Positions 33,939 through 44,400 of a stretch of DNA of 64,000 bases are shown piece after piece. This DNA comes from Larix kaempferi (Eukaryota; Streptophyta; Pinopsida; Pinales; Pinaceae), in the NCBI GenBank assembly GCA_027924585.1, contig BSBM01000076.1:2122501-2186500 (forward strand), given 5' to 3'. Every line of letters starts with the position of its first letter. Positions within the stretch are counted from its first letter, which is position 1. The position numbers and the translations under genes were made by a program. The notes beneath the pieces were generated by a model. It was not told where the DNA came from and did not search any database. It saw only the letters and a program-made list of their open reading frames with translations.

Positions 33939-35374
33939 CTTACAGTAGAATTGATTTCTTTTATGTCTGATTTCATCTCTTTTGTCTGATCCATTTCTAT
34001 CCTTTTGAGCCTTCCTACCATCAGATCTCTATTATTAAAGAGTTTCTTATGTGTCCTTGTTTCTCTTTCGGATCATCATCAGGCCTCCTACCCTTCTACC
34101 TTGGGAAATCTCACACTTTTACTGCTCAAAATTCGACAGGTGCACTTGGGCAGTGCCTCCCCCGCGCTCCTGTGTGGTCGTCTCACTTTGCCTGAAGGAA
34201 AACTGCGTCAGTGGCGCACCTTTTCTGTGTACTACCTGCGACGGGCCCCCTCTGGCGCTCTCTCCAGTGAAGTAGGGTGCGCCAGCCTCTCCAAACTAAG
34301 TTTTGACAGTGGTTTCCTTCAATTTTTGGGTTTTGGTTTGATTGATTGTGTTTTTGTGTGCTGCATATTCCAGTTACAGAACCCCTAGACACAGCATACT
34401 GTCATTTTCCTCCATTTTTGGGTCTTTCGATATTTAGATCCATGTTTGGCCCTTTTGAGTCAAAACTAGTGTTTTGCTTGCATTTCTAAGTGAAATGGGT
34501 TCTATTTTTGCAAAAACATTCCCCCTCATGGCCGGGGGGGGCCATGAATCGTGTATCCTATAGTTGTTTTGACCCATATTAAGGTTTTAAGATAAATTTT
34601 GGTTTGGTGTGATTGGCTTGTTTTAAAGACTTGAAAATTGTGGGATATCCATGTCTTTTTTAGCCTCTTTTTCTTGGGTTGATTTTCCAATCCCTGATTA
34701 CATTACCAGATCTGTTTGGATCCTTGGATCTGATATCCAAACCCTTCCTTCATTCAATCATTAGGTTTTGCTTGCATTTTGCTTGCTTTGAATGATCTTT
34801 GAGTGTCATAAAGTTTGTGGGTGCTCTCATTCTTTCTTTGGGAATTTCTGGGTGATTAGAGTGCTATTAGACATTCTCTCATTTTCTGCTTGTTGATCTG
34901 AAAAGTACTTAGTTATCAAATTTCTTATTGATACAGGCATATGAAAATTAGAGTGCTTCATTAGTTTTTTTTCAAGGACAATATTTTGTTGCATATAAAG
35001 GTTTTGTCGCATCTTTGATTTCCTTGCCTTTTTAGCCCATTATAGAGGAAAGCTAGAGTGCATGCATTCTAGATAGGAATTCTTTATTTCATTACTGCTT
35101 AAGGTCATTTTGATTATAAAAGTGAAAAATATATCTCCTTACCTTAAGTAGGTTTCATCTAAAGACAAAGGAAAATGTGCATCGTCATGTAGTTAGGATT
35201 TGCATTATTTTTACTTTTCCTGACTACACCTCATGCATCCACCTAACCGCACAAGATAAAATTAACGCTAGCTTAGGTTAAAATCATTTAGTAATTGTGT
35301 TTAAGTTAGTGACGTGTTCCGGCGTCATAAAACGTGGAAGCTATCATTATTTTCCTGCATTGCATCCCGGGGGT
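33939..35374 (+). other. Gypsy leader
   Basis: About 1.4 kb of T-rich sequence without a sustained frame. The short frames at 34005-34392 show no motif. Confidence 0.4.
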
Positions 35375-35560
35375 ATTGCAGTCTTCCACGTACCAACCGG
35401 TATATCGAAGCTCTTTCACGTACAAACCAGTATATCGAAGGATCTTTCATGTACCTTAGGGTATATTGAAAGCCACTTCACGTACTTGGAATATATCGAA
35501 AGGTTTTTCACGTACTCGGTAGTATATAGGAAGGTCTCGTGCCATACGGTTGTGCATTAG
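35375..35560 (+). repeat. About 35-bp tandem repeat in the gypsy leader
   Basis: Five or so units of the form TTTCACGTAC(C/A)...(A/G)GTATAT(C/T)GAA.G lie in a row. A looser copy (CCACGTACCTTGAGTATATC) lies at about 35586. Confidence 0.7.
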
Positions 35561-35929
35561 ACAGCACCACTATGCATTTGAGCTCCCACGTACCTTGAGT
35601 ATATCGGGAGACACTCCTTGGATTCCTGAGACCAACTGAGTTAACCATTTGGTCGTCTTGGCATTGAAATACACCGAGAACAACACTCAGGGATAGTACT
35701 ACTCACGTACCACTAGGAAGTCGGGTATTCAAGAAAGGGTACGGTCCCAATCCTCCTTGTCACGTTTTACTGTTGGACCCTACGGTATATAGCGAGTTGT
35801 GGTGCCTTGACAATCTTGTGACGATCCTGACTGCTTATCCACTCATAGTCACACAGTTTTCTTGTTTCTTTTAGACTTTAGTAGTGTTTGATTTGTGTGC
35901 TACTTCAGAGACTCTTAGGAAGTTTAGAT

Positions 35930-36771
35930 ATGGAAGACTCTTCCAGGACTACAAATCAAGAAACCCCTTTCCAGGGTATGCCATTTGTTATTCCCCCTTG
36001 TGGAACTGTTGGTCCTCCCTTTATGGATATGTTGAGTATTCCTGGATTGACGATAGGATTACCAGTATGGTTATTCTCCAATCCAGTTTCACCAATTGCA
36101 CCAATTGTTTTGAAGCTAGTTCCTTCACCACATGAGCATCAATATCATGGTGACCTTTCTCCTTCTTCGTCGAAGGTTGAATCGACTTCCATCTCTTCCT
36201 CTTCTCCTATTGAAAACTCTGATTTTAGTAAGAAGGCGAGTGAGAAGAAGAAGAAAGGGAAGACTAAGAAGAAGAATACTAAGCATAGGTCACAACCCCA
36301 AACACTGATCCTCATGCTGGGGACTCACCAGCCATTGATCATCATGGTGGGGGCACCGATACACCTGTTTCGAGTTCGCGTAAACCTAAATTTCCTTGCA
36401 AAATTTGTAAAGGGTCCCATTTCCTTAAGAGATGCCCTGGTATCTTCAAGGTCTTAGAAATATGGTTGCGTTCTGAACAACCCATGTCATCAGTCTCTGG
36501 ACATCATACAAATGATACCCCATCAACTAGTGACATCGTAATTAAGGGTCAGAAGGGTAGAACTGCATACCCTTGTTGGTTATGCAAGGGCATGCACCGT
36601 ACTTACCTTTGTCCTCATATGGATGAAGCTTCACAAATGTTGGAAGACACAGACATATCCCATAAACACCTTCCAAGTGAATATTGTAGGTTGTCCCTTG
36701 ATCCTACATTAGTTGATAGGGCGGTGAATTCAACCCCACCCTCAGTTGACCCCACTCTTTCCCTCAGTTGA
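35930..36771 (+). pseudogene. Gypsy gag-like region with two zinc knuckles (frameshifted)
   Basis: ATG 35930 opens MEDSSRTTNQETPFQGMPF. A lysine-rich stretch (KKASEKKKKGKTKKKNTK) near 36225-36285 precedes a frameshift at about 36295. The second frame contains two CX2CX3HX4C knuckles, CKICKGSHFLKRC (from 36397) and CWLCKGMHRTYLC (from about 36573). These would bind the element RNA. No capsid-type domain is recognisable, so most of gag may have been replaced. A second frameshift near 36750 leads into the protease frame. Confidence 0.6.
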
Positions 36772-37702
36772 CTCCACTCTTCAATTGAAGAGTGAAAACG
36801 AAGCAGTCGATTCAACAACATCCTTGATCGACCCCATTCCTCCCTTGAGGGATGATACCCAAGCGGTTAATCAAGTCTCATTCTCAGTTGACCCCACTCC
36901 TCCTTTGAAGAGTGAAGTGCAAATGATTAATCGAGCATCACCCTTGGTTAATCCCACTCCTCCTTTGAAGAGTGGAACACAAGCGGTAGATCTAGTTTTA
37001 TCCTCAGTCCACCCGACTCTTTCATTGGAAAATGCCCAGATTGAAGCAGCCACCATCACAAAATATTCGTCCTATCCTGCTTTTCCAACTGAAATTGAAT
37101 TAGAAACCGCTGATATCTTTCTGGTCAGTTCAGACAGTTCTAGGAAAGGAGCAGTCTTGTCCACGGAACCTCCTCCAAGTACTGAGGTTTTTTCATTTGA
37201 TTGGAATAGTCTAGCAAAATCTCATCTCCCCTCAGATTCTCCTTTCCAGATATCTGTAGGTGTTGACGATAAGGAAATCTTTCGCACTATAGTTGACGAG
37301 GGAGCTTTTGTTAGTATTTTATCCTCAACTGCTTAGAAAGCTATAGGGTCTCCTCAGCTTGTGCCAGTTACCGGCCAGATTTTGGCTTTTAATAGAAGGC
37401 CTACTAGACCTTTAGGGATTCTTCCGTAGTTACCTATAACCTTGGGAGGTAAAACCGTTTATGTTGATGTCATGGTTGTCCAAGGTCCTTTATATTTCAA
37501 TCTGCTCCTTGGACGTGATTATGTCTATGCTATGAAAGTCCTAGTGTCCACACTCTTTCGAGTGATGTATTTTCCCTATGATGGGAGGATTGTGACCATT
37601 GATCAGCTTTCCTTCGTGACACCCAATCATCGCATGACTGCCATTCAACAAAATTTCCTAAATGTTCCACATGTATTAGTGGTTTCTTCCCCTTATACAT
37701 GA
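36746..37702 (+). pseudogene. Gypsy aspartyl protease region with VDPTPPLK repeats
   Basis: The frame first repeats an approximately 24-residue unit (VDSTLQLKSENEAV, IDPIPPLRDDTQAV, VDPTPPLKSEVQMI, VNPTPPLKSGTQAV, VHPTLSLENAQ), a low-complexity linker. Then come ISVGVDDKEIFRTIVDEGAF (the catalytic Asp in DEG where D(S/T)G is usual), LGILP-stop-LPITLGG and LLLGRDYVYAMKVLVSTLFR, which fit the gypsy-type retropepsin fold. Stops after SSTA (TAG for Trp) and after GILP (TAG for Gln) leave the frame unchanged. The DEG triad is known in some plant gypsy lineages, so it may be family-typical rather than a mutation. Confidence 0.75.
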
Positions 37703-37804
37703 GGGGCATATCTCTAGCCTCTGGACATCATGCTGGGGGGCAAACTACTAACCTCTGGAAATCACGTTAGATAAGTGCCTTTAATTTTGAGCACAGTTCT
37801 TTCT

Positions 37805-38125
37805 GTTTTAAGCTCGTTAAAAAAATGAAACACTACCCCATGAGCATAGTTCCCTTTCTATGTCAAGCTCATTAAAAAATGAAATAGGTTCCCATGAGCA
37901 TAGTTTTATTCCCTTTCAAGCTCGTTAAAAAATGAAATAGACCCTTCCAAGCATAAGTTTACCTTTAGTTCAAGCTTGTGTAAAAATGAAACCATATCCT
38001 AGGAGCATGGTTCCCTTTCTGTTTCAAGCTCGTTAAAAAATGAAATAGGTCATGAGTAGAGTTCTATTCATGTGTCAAGCTCGTTAAAAAATGAAACAGA
38101 TCCTTTCCCTTTGAGTCAAGTCTTC
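37805..38125 (+). repeat. 54-bp tandem repeat (AGCTCGTTAAAAAATGAAA)
   Basis: The core starts at 37811, 37866, 37919, 37973, 38027 and 38078 (spacing 51-55 bp). Degenerate copies continue near 38365, 38430, 38635 and 39225. It occupies the place where RT should begin. Confidence 0.8.
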
Positions 38126-40339
38126 TCGTAGACTTAGTACCTGAACCTTCTTTTCATCCGCCTATGCCTTAGGCGAATGAAATGAAGCTTGGGGGGCATG
38201 TCGTCAACCTCTAGACATTATGTTGAAGTCAGCTCGTTCGCCTCTCCACACCATGTTGGAGTTAAGTCACTTACTTCTAGCAATCATTCTGGGGGCATGT
38301 ACCAACCTTTGGATATCATGATGGGAAAAAATCCACCAATGGGAATATTTTCAAGCATACTTTCTTTTGGGTTTCGAGCTCGCTAAACCATGGAAATAAT
38401 CCCGCGCATAGTTTATTTTCTGTTACAAGCTCGTTAAAAAATGAAGCAGACATCATGAGCATTCTTTTCACCTATCTTCGATCTCATTAAAAACAATAAG
38501 ATAGTATTGAGCTTACTTTTCACTTTTTTCGTGCTCTGGTTAAAACATGAAAAGTGGTTTGAGATTAGTTTTTATTTTTTCGTGCTCTGGTTCAAATATG
38601 AAAAAGATTTCGAGTTCTTTTGATACCATTGTCATGCTCGTTAAAAAGTTGAGTAAAATGGTGTGTCTAATGAGTATAGGTTTATCGCTTTATCCGACCT
38701 CGCTAGACTATTTAGGGAAAAGGAACTATGCCGAGTTTACTTTTTCCTTTGTCATACTCGGTCATCAACCATGACAAAGCTGTTCATGGAGTCCTCTTTA
38801 AGCTCTTTTCAGACTCCCTAAATAGGAAAAGATCGCCAAACAAACTTGATTCTTTCACACTTGTAAAAGCATTTGAAAGGTCGTCTCCATGGTGATAGTT
38901 TACCCCTTTTTCGGGCCAGAGGGGCACTACTTACGAAAAAGGATCACTCCAGCCAATCATGACTAGAATATTTCTCTCTCGCATTGTTTTACCCTTTTCC
39001 AGGCGAAGAGACTAACCCTACGAAAAAGGACCTTTGGAGTCTTCTTTAGTTCTTTTCAGACTCTCTAAACATGAAATGACGTCGAGTTTACCTTCTATGG
39101 ACTCGTTAAAATTTGACATTGAAGGGCCCTCCATGGGATGAAACCCTCCTTTCAAAGGTTTGTAAAACATTTGGGATTGGACTCATCCATGGGATGAGCT
39201 TTACTGAGCATCTGTTTAGCCTCCTCAAGCTCGTTAAAAAACAAGTAAGGCACTCATCAGTCATGATGGGGAAAAAGGGAAGATTTTGTGTTACACTTTA
39301 ATTACGGTAGTACATAGTCACTCTTGAACATGGCACTAGTTTGCATTTGCATTCAGTACTTGGGTAATCCATTTAGCCTCGAGTCCTGCTAACTTCATGA
39401 GTCTTGTTACTCCTTTGGGTCATCCAAAGAATACTTCCATCATCAGTTTCATTAGGGGTTGGCATCATTCTCGTCATGTCAATACTGCCAAGTCATGCCA
39501 TGCCCATGTTCAAGAGATGTTCATTGCTCATCATCTGTAGTCAGTACGCCTTCCATCATGTTGGCCTACCTTGAGTCAGTCTTGCACATTTCTCTACTGT
39601 CTGATTCACTCCAAACATCTGTCGTCGAGTTTCGTATCGATGATGGGGGATTCATCATGGCCCTCCTTCGACGGATTCATCCTTCTCAACTTCAACACAT
39701 CATCCGGGGAATGAATCTAGATACCAATCGAGTACCTTGGGCCTGCATGCCTTAATGGCAGGTTACCTTGCTTTCAACATGAGTTTACATCATTGACTCT
39801 AGATTGAAAGATCCCATCGAGTGTTCGACTTCAAGCCCTTTATTCACATTCAATGGTTTGTACTATGATACCTTAGGGATCATTGACATCAATGGTGATT
39901 TCCCTCGTACTTGTTAACGGTATGCATTAATGACCAGTAATCAAGTGGTTTCTACCATGTTCGACTCCAAAACATTGTAATAACATGGATAGATTCGTAT
40001 CATTGTGGGTTCGGCTTGAAGACCCTGGGGAAGAAATATTTTACCCAGGTTGCGATGGATATTATTTGAGTCATATTACATGGATCCACATTGTATTGGT
40101 CGTGGCTGTGTTATCATCTCATCATGGATCTACGATTCTGTCTAGTAGCCATGATTGTGTTCGGTCGATCTTTCCTATCATGGATCTGCAGTGTATTGGT
40201 CAGTAGCCATGTTTTGTGTCGTATGAGACTTATGGATCTCAGGGTCATTTCTGCAGCAAGTCCTTTCCATTATTCTTTTCTTACTACAAAGCATTTCACC
40301 TGTCTTATTTTCGTCAGCTTCATGCTTTGGGGGGCATTC
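38126..40339 (+). other. Gypsy interior without recognisable coding
   Basis: No RT, RNase H or integrase motif in any frame. It contains degenerate copies of the 54-bp repeat and ends CTTTGGGGGGCATTC at the right LTR, a polypurine-tract-like run. Confidence 0.5.
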
Positions 40340-41417
40340 TGTTACACCAAAATGTCGTCACCCTTGTGGAAGTGTCGCAAGTGTTGCAAGTGTCATTATC
40401 ATGACCTAGTGTCGTCACCTTGACCATTGTGCAAATGTCATTATCAAGACCTAGCACCATCATGATGACCATTGTGTAAACTCTTTGCTCTGACCCCTAA
40501 ACTCATACTGGGATAAAACACATTCAAACATGGAGGTTAATCTCTTCCCAGTTGACCTTGTTGAGTGGGCTAGTGCACTGCTCCTTAATCTAGGGTGCGA
40601 CGGCGCAATTCCTAGTCAGCTAGGGTGAGACACTGCCACACTTTGTCCTCCTACAAGATGCGCTTGACCCTCTCTGGTGCTCTGTCTCCTCTACTAGGGT
40701 GAGACAGGGTTAGTCAAAGGCTATTTTGGGGAGTCTCGAGGTATTTCTAGAGGTTTGTTGAGGTGGATACCTATCCCTAGACTTTGGGAGAGGTGGCATT
40801 TCAGTTCCTAAGCTAATGGGAGGATCCCTTAACCATCTCCCCCTAATCCTCAACCTACCCTATCTCTTTAGCCCTATATAAACACCCCCTCTCTCCATGG
40901 GAAGGGGAGGAAGGTATATAGTATCCTTATGCTGGTAGAATCCATATTGGTGATCCCTAATAATCTTGGGAAGCTTGTACCATCTTGGAGGTTTGGCTTG
41001 GACATGTTGGATGTAGGATGCGATGTTAAGGCTTTGGTTCTATCTTTCTCCTTTCTATGTAACTCCCTCTTTTACAGTTAATATAATCTCTTTCCATAAA
41101 TGTTGTCTCATTGATAATGTTTAGAGTTTTCTTCCTTAACTGTTAACTTAGATCAATCATATGAAATGTATTTTTTTACTACTTGTTGGCTTCCATGTGT
41201 TCAATAGGGTCTTGCAGCTTGAGATCTGACGACACTGAGGCATTGGATCAACAATGAGCAAAGGGATCTGCAAATCTGAGGTAAGTGATCTATCCATTTG
41301 TTTTCACTTCTATTTGATCTAGTAAAGTAGGTTATGTTATGTTTGATTTGTTCTAGATTCACGTTGAACTAGGGAGATCATGCCTTAAGTCCGCTTTCGA
41401 TAGATTGTCCGATAACA
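40340..41417 (+). repeat. Right LTR of the gypsy element, with internal deletion
   Basis: Starts TGTTACACCAAAATG after a G-rich run and ends CCGATAACA. Compared with the left LTR, about 369 bp is missing. The deletion joins the two ATTGT repeats that lie at 33533-33537 and 33902-33906 in the left copy. A TATATAA box is at about 40875. Array sequence (TTGTGCCATCTCC) follows immediately. Confidence 0.85.
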
Positions 41418-44400
41418 TTGTGCCATCTCCGGAACTAGGTTTTTTCTTAGTGAAGGCCATTCCAATATTGCTCAAGGGGGTCAAGTCTTATCTGAAGGCT
41501 CCTGGGCGTGCATGTCCATCGTGAACACGTCCACCATGGCCATGTGAACATGTGGGAGCTGACAGAACCCAACTCCGCTCGTCGGTTTGGATTTGGTGCC
41601 CCCAGAGCAAATCCTCAAAATGTCCATGAATGGCCATGGGGTTCCTCACCAAAATTCCCATAGCATAAAAACCGTGACTCTGGTCGCGAAGCCATCGATT
41701 TCGGTGGATTCTGGACACCGATTTCTAGCTGGGGGATCCCCCAAACCATGCCTCCAACGCCCAAAAATGGTGTTATTGTGCCATCACTAGAACTAGCGTT
41801 TTTCTCAGTGAAGGCCATGCCAATCTTGCAAAAGGGGTTCAATTCTCATCCGAAGGCTCCCGGGCATGCGTGTCCATCGTGAACACATCCACAATGGCTA
41901 TGTGCAAGTGTGGGAGATGACAGAACCCAACTTCGCTCGTCGGTTTGGGTTTCGTGCCCCCAGAGCAGATCCTTAAAGTGCCCCTGAATGGCCACACGGT
42001 TCCTAACCAAAATTCCCATAAACCTAAAACCATGACTCCGATCGCAAAGCCATCGATTTTGGTGGATTCAAGATGCAAGATTCTAGCTGGGGGAACCCCC
42101 ACACCGTGCCTTCAATGCCCGGAAACGATGTTATTGTGCCATCTATGGAACTAGCGTTTTTCTCAGTGAAGGCCATTCCAATTTTTCTCAAGGGGGTCAA
42201 TTCTCATCCGAAGGCTCCCGAGCGTGCATGGCCATCGTGAACACATCCAAAATGACCATGTTCACGTGTGGGATCTTATGGAACCCAACTCTGCTAACCA
42301 GTTTGGGTTCTGTGCCCCCGGAGCAAATCCTCAAAGTGTCCCTCAATGGCCACGGGGTGCCTCACCAAAATGCTCGTAGCACCAAAACCCTGACTCCGAT
42401 CATGAAGAATTCAATTCAAGTGGATTTAGGACGTCGAGTTCTAGATGGGGGACCCCCCACACCGTGCCTACAAATCCTGGAAACGGTGCTATTGTGCCAT
42501 CTCTAGAACTAGGGTTTTACTCAGTGAAGGCCATTCCAATTTTTCTCAAGGGGGTCAATTCTCATCCGAAGGCTCCTAGACGTGCATGGCCATCATGAAC
42601 ACATCCACAATGGACATGTGCATGTGTGGGAGCTGACAGAACCCAACTCCGCTCACTGGTTTGGGTTTCGTGCCCTCAGAGCAAATCCTCAAAGTGTCCT
42701 TGAATGGCCACGGGGTGCCTAACTAAAATGTGCATAGCACCCAAACCGTGACTCCATTCCCAAATCCATCGATTCTGATGGATTCAGGACGTCGGTTTCT
42801 AGCTAGGGTACCCCCCACACCATGCCTCAAATGCCTGGAAACGGTGCTATTGTGCCATCTATGGAACTAGGGTTTTTCTCAGTGAAGGCCATTCCAATTT
42901 TTCTCAAGGGGGTCAATTCTCATCTGAAGGCTCCCGAGCATGCATGGCCATCGTGAAAACATCCAAAATGGCCATGTGCATGTGTGGGATCTAACGAAAC
43001 CCAACTCTGCTCGCCGGTTTGGGTTCCGTGCCCCCAGAGCAAATCCTCAAAGTGTCCCTCAATCTCCACAGGGTGCCTCACCAAAATGCCCGTAGCACCA
43101 AAACCCTGACTCCGATCATGAAGAATTTGATTCTGATGGATTTAGGACGTCGTGTTCTAGATGGGGGACCCCCCACACTATGCCTACAACGCCCGGAAAC
43201 AGTGTTATTGTACCATCTCTAGAACTAGGGTTTTGATCAGTGAATGCCATTCCAATTTTTCTCAAGGGGGTCAATTCTCATATGAAGGCTCTCGGGCATG
43301 CATGGCCATCATGAACACATCCAAAATGGCCATGTGCATGTGTGGGAACTGACGGAACCCAATTCCACTCACCAGTTTGGATTCCGTGCCTTCGGAGCAA
43401 ATCCTCAAAGTGTCCTTGAATGGCCACGGGGTGCCTAACTAAAATGTGCATAGCACCCAAACCATGACTCCGATTGTGAAGCCATCAATTCCGATGGATT
43501 CAGGACATTGGGTTCTAGCTGGGGGACCCCCCACACCGTGCCTCCAATGCCCGGAAATGGTGCTATTTTTCCATCTATGTAACTAGGGTTTTTCTTAGTG
43601 AAGGCCATTCCATTTTTTCTCAAGGGTGTCAATTCTCATCCGAAGGCTCTCGAGCATGCGTGGCCATCGTGAACACATCCACAATGTCCATGTGCATGTG
43701 TGGGATCTGACAGAACCCAACTCTGCTCATCGATTTGGGATCTGTGCCCTCGGAGCAAATCCTCAAAGTGTCCCTCAATGTCCACGGGGTGCCTCACCAA
43801 AATGCCCGTAGCACCAAAAACCTGAATCCGACCACAAATAATTCGATTCCGATGGATTTAGGACGTCGATTTATAGATGGGGGACCCCCCACACTGTTCC
43901 TACAACGCCCAAAAATAGTTCTATTGTGCCATCTCCAGAACTAGGGTTTTGCTCAGTGAAGGCCATTCCAATTTTGCTCAAGGGGGTCAATTCTCATTCG
44001 AAGGCTCCCGGGCATGCATGGCCATCATGAACACATCCACAATGGCCATGTGCACGTGTGGGAGGTGACGGAACCCAACTCCGCTCATTGTTTTGGGTTT
44101 CGTGCCCTTAGAGCAAATCCTCAAAGTGTCCTTGAATGGCCGGGGTGCCTAACTAAAATGTGCATAGCACCCAAACCGTGACTCCAATCGTGAAGCCATC
44201 GATTCCGATGGATTCAGGACATCATTTTTTAGCTAGGGGACCCCCCACACCATGCCTCAAATGCCCGAAAACGGTGCTATTGTGCCATCTATGGAACTAG
44301 GGTTTTTCTCAGTGAAGGCCATTCCAATTTTTCTCAGTGAAGGCCATTCCAATTTTTCTCAAGGGGGTCAATTCTCATCTGAAGGCTCCCAAGCGTGCAT

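Larger units (their letters stand above)
32769..41417 (+). mobile_element. Non-autonomous Ty3/gypsy-type element with gag and protease only
   Basis: A left LTR (5'-truncated), PBS-like site, long leader, gag-like frames with two zinc knuckles, aspartyl protease, a 54-bp repeat block and a right LTR are present. There is no trace of RT, RNase H or integrase between the protease (ending 37702) and the right LTR. It therefore looks like a large non-autonomous derivative that depended on a full-length relative. It lies inside the 358-bp array: array sequence abuts both sides, with about 180 bp of the array unit and the first roughly 310 bp of the left LTR missing. The target duplication is lost. 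Confidence 0.85.
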
